A DNA stretch of 64,000 bases from CAVYOD01 sp963770045. GTDB taxonomy: Bacteria > Acidobacteriota > Aminicenantia > Aminicenantales > CAVYOD01. Position 1 is the first letter of the stretch. Each line of letters opens with the position of its first letter. The notes below the pieces were generated by a model. The model did not search any database. It had not been told where the DNA came from and saw only the letters and a program-made list of their open reading frames with translations. The stretch spans positions 248,001-312,000 of the forward strand of contig CAVYOD010000015.1 in NCBI GenBank assembly GCA_963770045.1. The letters run 5' to 3'. A program made the position numbers and the translations under genes. Of this stretch, positions 60,286-64,000 are shown one piece after another.

Positions 60286-62447
60286 TTATTTAAGATATTT
60301 CTCAAACCATGTCCAGGATTCGCGTCCACATGTCCTTGATGACCCTGATCTTCGTTTCCCAATAAAGATGGTCTTCTCCGGGATAACCGATGAGCACGGC
60401 GGTTTTATGGAGGTGCCTCAATCCGTAATACATCTCCTCAGCCTGGGAAAAGGGCACGCCATAATCTTTTGTCCCGTGCATAATCATCAAAGGCGTTTCA
60501 ACTTGATTGAGGAAAAAAACGGGAGAGTTTTTCATATACCGTTCGGGAAATTCCCGAAGGTCTCCTCCCATTCTCCCCTGCCCTCTCTCATTGGACAATC
60601 GCATGTAATCCCCGGGGAGGCCATGAAAACTCACCCAATCCGTAATTCCGGAGATCGCGACTGCGGCCTTAAACCTCTTGCTGTGGGTGACGATAGCGTT
60701 GGTCGCATAGCCTCCGAAACTGTGGCCCATGACGCCGAATTTGCCATTGGCCACTCCCAAGCTCTAGCAGTCGATCTAAAGCGGGCTCGACCGATCGAAT
60801 GTAGGAGAGACTCGTATCCCCAGTCGTGAAATTTACGTCAGGCAAAAAGACAGCATACCCCTGATTGGCCAAAACCTGGAGGTTGTAGAGGTGGACGTAG
60901 AAATGATGGAGCTGGCTGCTGAAGGTTTCATAAACCCAAAAAATGACAGGATATTTCTTTCCCTTGTTCATAGTTCGCGGGATAAAGCAGGACGCCCTTC
61001 AAAGGATCTCCGGACGTGCTCTTCCAGGAAACCAGCTCAGCCTTCCCAAAAGCAAAATCTGATGCTTGTTTATTCAGCTCACTTATCTGCTTCGTCTTTT
61101 GAGTATGAAGATCCAATCGCCAAATATTTTCTGGAGTCATAGAATTTTGTAAAGTGAAAAGCAGGCAAGAGTCCATAAGCAGAAGGTCGCCAACCATCCA
61201 GTCACCCAAGATAAGCTGTTCCGTTTTATTGTCCTTTAGGGAAATTCTATAGATACCCTGTTTTCCCGTGCCTTCATCTATGACTTTGAAATAAATAAAC
61301 TTCCCTAGCTTGTCCAGAAAATAGGACTCCCTTGTATACGGTGAAGTCATCCTGACGGGTTCGAACTTTCCCGATTGAATTTGAAAAAGATAGTATTCGT
61401 TTCCGGCCGCACAAAAGACCTGCTTAGCTCCAGGAAGAAAAACAGGATCTCCTGTCACTTGCATGCCGTCTTTGCTCAATTGAGTCGTCTTGTTTTCGAA
61501 AATGGAATAGATGAATAATTTGCCCTTATCCACAAAGGCCAGGAATCGGCTGTCGGGAGACCAGGAAAATTGGGTCATTTCGCTGTCTGCGACCACTGTT
61601 TTGGGTTCGCCTCCCTCAGTGGGATAAACGACCAAATCGCTGACAGTCGTATCCAGCACCCGGATCTTGTTTTTCACTATTTCCAGTACCGCGACGTGTT
61701 TCCTATTGGGGGAGAATTTTGAAGAGAGTACCTCCATCGGCCTGGGAGTGATCACCGCGGTCTTTTTGGTCTGGAGATCAAGGCTTGTCAATTGGCTCAA
61801 ATAGGCGGACATAAATCTTTCGTCATAGGGATTAGTTTCCTGCCCGGTTGTCCGAACGATCGGATCTTCCGAATCCTCATAGGGCTCGAGGGGGCCTTTC
61901 CATTCGGAGGGATTGGAAGAGAAGAAGATTTTTTGATTTTGGGGATCCCACTCGATGCTTCCTCTCCCGTACAGGTTGCCGGCTTCAAAGGACTCTCTTC
62001 TCCCTGTTATCCTGTCCCAGAGGCCGATAGAGACTTTGTTATCGTGCAGTCCATAAAAGGCGAGTTTGTTTCCATCCGGAGACCAGGAAGGAGACCAAGA
62101 ATACTCGGCACCCTCCGTGAGCTGAAGAGGTCGACCTCCTTCCAGTGAGTCCAACAAAGATGTGGCTGCCCTGAGGGATAAAAAAGCGTCCAGACTCTTC
62201 CTCCTTGCTTCGTCCGTAATACTTATCAACGACGGCATAAGCTACAAAATTTCCGGAGCTCGTGAACCTGGGATATGACCAATAGTTAAGAAACTCCAAG
62301 GCCAAAGAGTCATCGACCGTAAAAGGCTTCTTCACGCCTGTTGGAGCGGCTTGAGAGCTCACATCTTTCTGAACATCAGACTGCTATTAAAACTGGAGCC
62401 AATAGCAAAAGAAAAATGAGTCTTAGACTCTTTTTTAGGAATTTCAT
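60286..62447 (-). CDS. S9-family prolyl oligopeptidase, exported, second copy (frameshifts)
   Basis: ATG 62447 after AAAGGAG gives a signal peptide (LRLIFLLLLAPVLIAV), which joins the body after a frame change near 62375. Another change lies near 62130. The beta-propeller region spans 62238-61000 (WSPSWSPDGNKLAFYG, FSWSPDSRFLAFVD). The hydrolase domain follows after changes near 60940 and 60745: MGHSFGGYATN (nucleophile Ser), HGTKDYGVPF (Asp) and GEDHLYW (His). The final frame change near 60315 gives the usual ending TWFEKYLK with a stop at 60286-60288. About 715 residues. It converges on the M28 cluster. Predicted cleavage of short peptides in the periplasm. Confidence 0.85.
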
Positions 62448-62478
62448 GATGTTCTCCTTTCGAGAATGAAAACGAGGT

Positions 62479-63414
62479 TTATGCCGGCAGCTCTTTTATT
62501 TGTTTTTTTATAAAATCCAGCATATTTTTTGCTGTGGGAGCTTTTGCGTCGTCGGGAGCATATTGCAGGAATTTCTCAAAAGCTTTTTGCGCCTCAGCCA
62601 GATTATTTTGATTTAAGTGCAGAAGGCCGAGCTGATAATAGGAATCAGCATAACTGTCTTGGCAAGCGATCGACTTGAAAAAAGCATCTTGAGCTCTCTT
62701 GAGGTCTCCCGTATTCAGCAAGCTGATCCCGAGGTTATAATAGGCTTCAGGATCATCGGCTGAAACCGCGACGGCTTTGGCAAAGTATTGCGAAGCCGTT
62801 TGAAAATCTTTCTTTTTGCCATAGATCTCGCCCAGCTTCTTCAAGGCAGAAAAGCTGTCAGGCTGGAGCTCGAGCATCTTTTTAAAAGCCTCGGAGGCTT
62901 CCTCAGAGTTCTCTAGGAAAAGTGCTGTGACTCCAAGATTATAATAGAGCGTGGGCTCTCCAGGTCTCTTGGCAATAACGCCCTTGTAGCTCTCAAAGGC
63001 TTGTTGATAGTTGCCCTCTTGAAAGAACTTGTTGGCTAAGCGAAGTTCCTTATCTCCGAGCTCAGTCTTCTGAGCTCGGGTTTCTTCTGCCAAATTGAGT
63101 CCGAATTCCACCTCAGTAAACACCAGGAGAGAAACCCGGACTTCTTTAATCATGGGCCTGAAGCCCTCTTTTTCACACTTCACTTGGTAATATCCTGGAG
63201 AGAGCCCGATTTGAATAAATTCACCTTTTTTATCTGTTTTCACAAGGTGTTGTTCAGTCGGATATTCCATGGAGATGATAGTCAGCTGAACTCCCTCAAT
63301 CGGATTCTTGTTTCGATCGAAGACCTTTCCTTTAATTGCTCCGTGCGCAGCCGGAAAGCTCAACTTAGAAAATAAGAACAATGCCAGAAAAAGGAAGACC
63401 GTCTTTCTCATCAA
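62479..63414 (-). CDS. Exported TPR protein with carboxypeptidase-regulatory-like N-terminal domain
   Basis: 311 residues, intact. Signal peptide (KTVFLFLALFLFSKLSF). Residues about 25-100 form a Cna-B/CarboxypepD_reg-like beta-sandwich (GAIKGKVFDRNKNPIEGVQL, GEFIQIGLSPGYYQVKCEKE). Residues 115-305 hold five or so TPRs (QQAFESYKGVIAKRPGEPTL, EASEAFKKMLELQPDSFSAL, ASQYFAKAVAVSADDPEAYY, AQKAFEKFLQYAPDDAKA). Likely a periplasmic scaffold or assembly factor. It is divergent from the GWxTD gene at 63577, and the two families are often found near each other in this lineage. Confidence 0.85.
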   Translation of the reverse strand: MMRKTVFLFLALFLFSKLSFPAAHGAIKGKVFDRNKNPIEGVQLTIISMEYPTEQHLVKTDKKGEFIQIGLSPGYYQVKCEKEGFRPMIKEVRVSLLVFTEVEFGLNLAEETRAQKTELGDKELRLANKFFQEGNYQQAFESYKGVIAKRPGEPTLYYNLGVTALFLENSEEASEAFKKMLELQPDSFSALKKLGEIYGKKKDFQTASQYFAKAVAVSADDPEAYYNLGISLLNTGDLKRAQDAFFKSIACQDSYADSYYQLGLLHLNQNNLAEAQKAFEKFLQYAPDDAKAPTAKNMLDFIKKQIKELPA

Positions 63415-63530
63415 AATCCTCCTCCCATGATCCGCTTAAGAAACGGGAAAGACCTCATTTTGTCCCTATTTTATACTAGAATCGAGTTTTAGTCCTCATG
63501 ATTTTGTCGGCATCTGGCGAGGTCATACAT

Positions 63531-63560
63531 TTGACAAATTGGGTTACTTTTCTGTATAAA
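63531..63560 (+). promoter_or_regulatory. Strong sigma70-type promoter of the GWxTD gene
   Basis: Perfect TTGACA at 63531-63536, an 18-base spacer, TATAAA at 63555-63560. AAAGGG and the ATG at 63577 follow at once, leaving a leader of about 10 bases. Confidence 0.65.
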
Positions 63561-63576
63561 AAAGGGAAAACATCGC

Positions 63577-64000
63577 ATGAAGAAGATTTTCGTCCTTTCC
63601 CTCCTCCTCTTAAATGTCTGTGTTTCTGTGATGGCCACGCCGGCGCCCGCCCTGCCCGATAAATGGAAGCACTGGCTTGATGAAGAAGTCGTCTACATCA
63701 TCACTGCAAAAGAGAAAGAGGTTTTTTTGTCTCTCGTTTCTGAGCGAGAGCGGGAGGCTTTTGAAAAGGCTTTCTGGCTTCAAAGGGACCCGACCCCGGG
63801 AACCCCGGCTAATGAATCAAAAGATGAGCATTATAGAAGGCTGAAATATGCCGATGAGTTCCTGGGAAGAGGAAGTTTCCTGCCCGGCTGGAAAACAGAT
63901 CGAGGAAGAATCTATATCATTTTGGGTAAGCCAGTTGACGTCCAGAGATTCTATGAGTCAGCCCAAAACCTCGTCCCTTGTGAACTTTGGCATTACCAGG
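63577..64000 (+). CDS. GWxTD-domain exported protein (5' part, cut by window edge)
   Basis: The frame is open from ATG 63577 to the window edge (141 codons). Signal peptide (KKIFVLSLLLLNVCVSV) then LPDKWKHWLDEEVVYIIT, AFWLQRDPTPGTPANE, YRRLKYADEFLGRGS and the signature GWKTDRGRIYIILGKP, which defines the GWxTD domain. The family is common in Acidobacteriota, Aminicenantes and Bacteroidetes-type genomes and its function is unknown. Long versions carry further domains downstream. The end is not visible here. Confidence 0.88.
   Translation, partial: MKKIFVLSLLLLNVCVSVMATPAPALPDKWKHWLDEEVVYIITAKEKEVFLSLVSEREREAFEKAFWLQRDPTPGTPANESKDEHYRRLKYADEFLGRGSFLPGWKTDRGRIYIILGKPVDVQRFYESAQNLVPCELWHYQ

Overview
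The window reads as a piece of a gene-dense, moderately GC-rich bacterial genome. It probably belongs to Candidatus Aminicenantes (OP8) or a related acidobacterial-type lineage. That assignment is an inference from the gene set: a GWxTD-domain protein, TonB receptors with a carboxypeptidase-regulatory-like N-terminus, Ser/Thr kinases with TPR tails, many exported M14, M28 and S9 peptidases, and a Wood-Ljungdahl carbonyl branch. No 16S rRNA or tRNA was seen. Many genes are broken by single-base indels although protein similarity continues in the next frame. The breaks hit core enzymes such as CO dehydrogenase and acetyl-CoA synthase and often sit in homopolymers, so most look like sequence errors. 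CDS coordinates below therefore span the whole reconstructed gene.

Layout. 1-9.7 kb: a partial M14 carboxypeptidase with calcium loops, a PhzF-type isomerase, an M28 carboxypeptidase, a 5'-truncated M14 gene and a TonB receptor. 10.1-18 kb: two tandem P1 (DmpA-type) aminopeptidases with an amino-acid permease, a non-pyrrolysine MttB-family methyltransferase and a full-length M14 protease. 18-27 kb: a small exported protein, two different Ser/Thr kinases with TPR tails, a carboxymuconolactone-decarboxylase-like protein, an aldo/keto reductase-ferredoxin fusion and an NTF2-like exported protein. 27-34.3 kb: an IS91-like transposase remnant, then a tightly packed minus-strand operon (transcribed N-acyl-D-amino-acid deacylase, PLP racemase, S9 peptidase, FixH-like protein, di-heme peroxidase).

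34.5-50.4 kb is the centre of interest. A PocR/AraC regulator is divergent from a one-directional methyl and C1 cluster: corrinoid protein, RACo-type activator, CooC-type ATPase, MetE-core (MesB-like) methionine synthase, CooS/AcsA, AcsB, CooC, AcsD, AcsC, a second RACo and a homocysteine methyltransferase. Acetyl-CoA synthase, both corrinoid iron-sulfur protein subunits and their maturation factors are all present. The folate-dependent methyltransferase AcsE is not in the window. Two candidate methionine-forming enzymes and a separate corrinoid protein are there instead. This suggests that methyl groups are exchanged between the corrinoid pool and methionine or methylated substrates.

50.5-64 kb: a second TonB receptor, three consecutive exported M28-type proteins (the middle one apparently fused to an M19-dipeptidase-like domain without metal ligands), an S9 peptidase, a TPR protein and the start of a GWxTD protein. 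The overall picture is a peptide- and amino-acid-degrading anaerobe, including D- and N-acyl amino acids, linked to corrinoid-based one-carbon metabolism.
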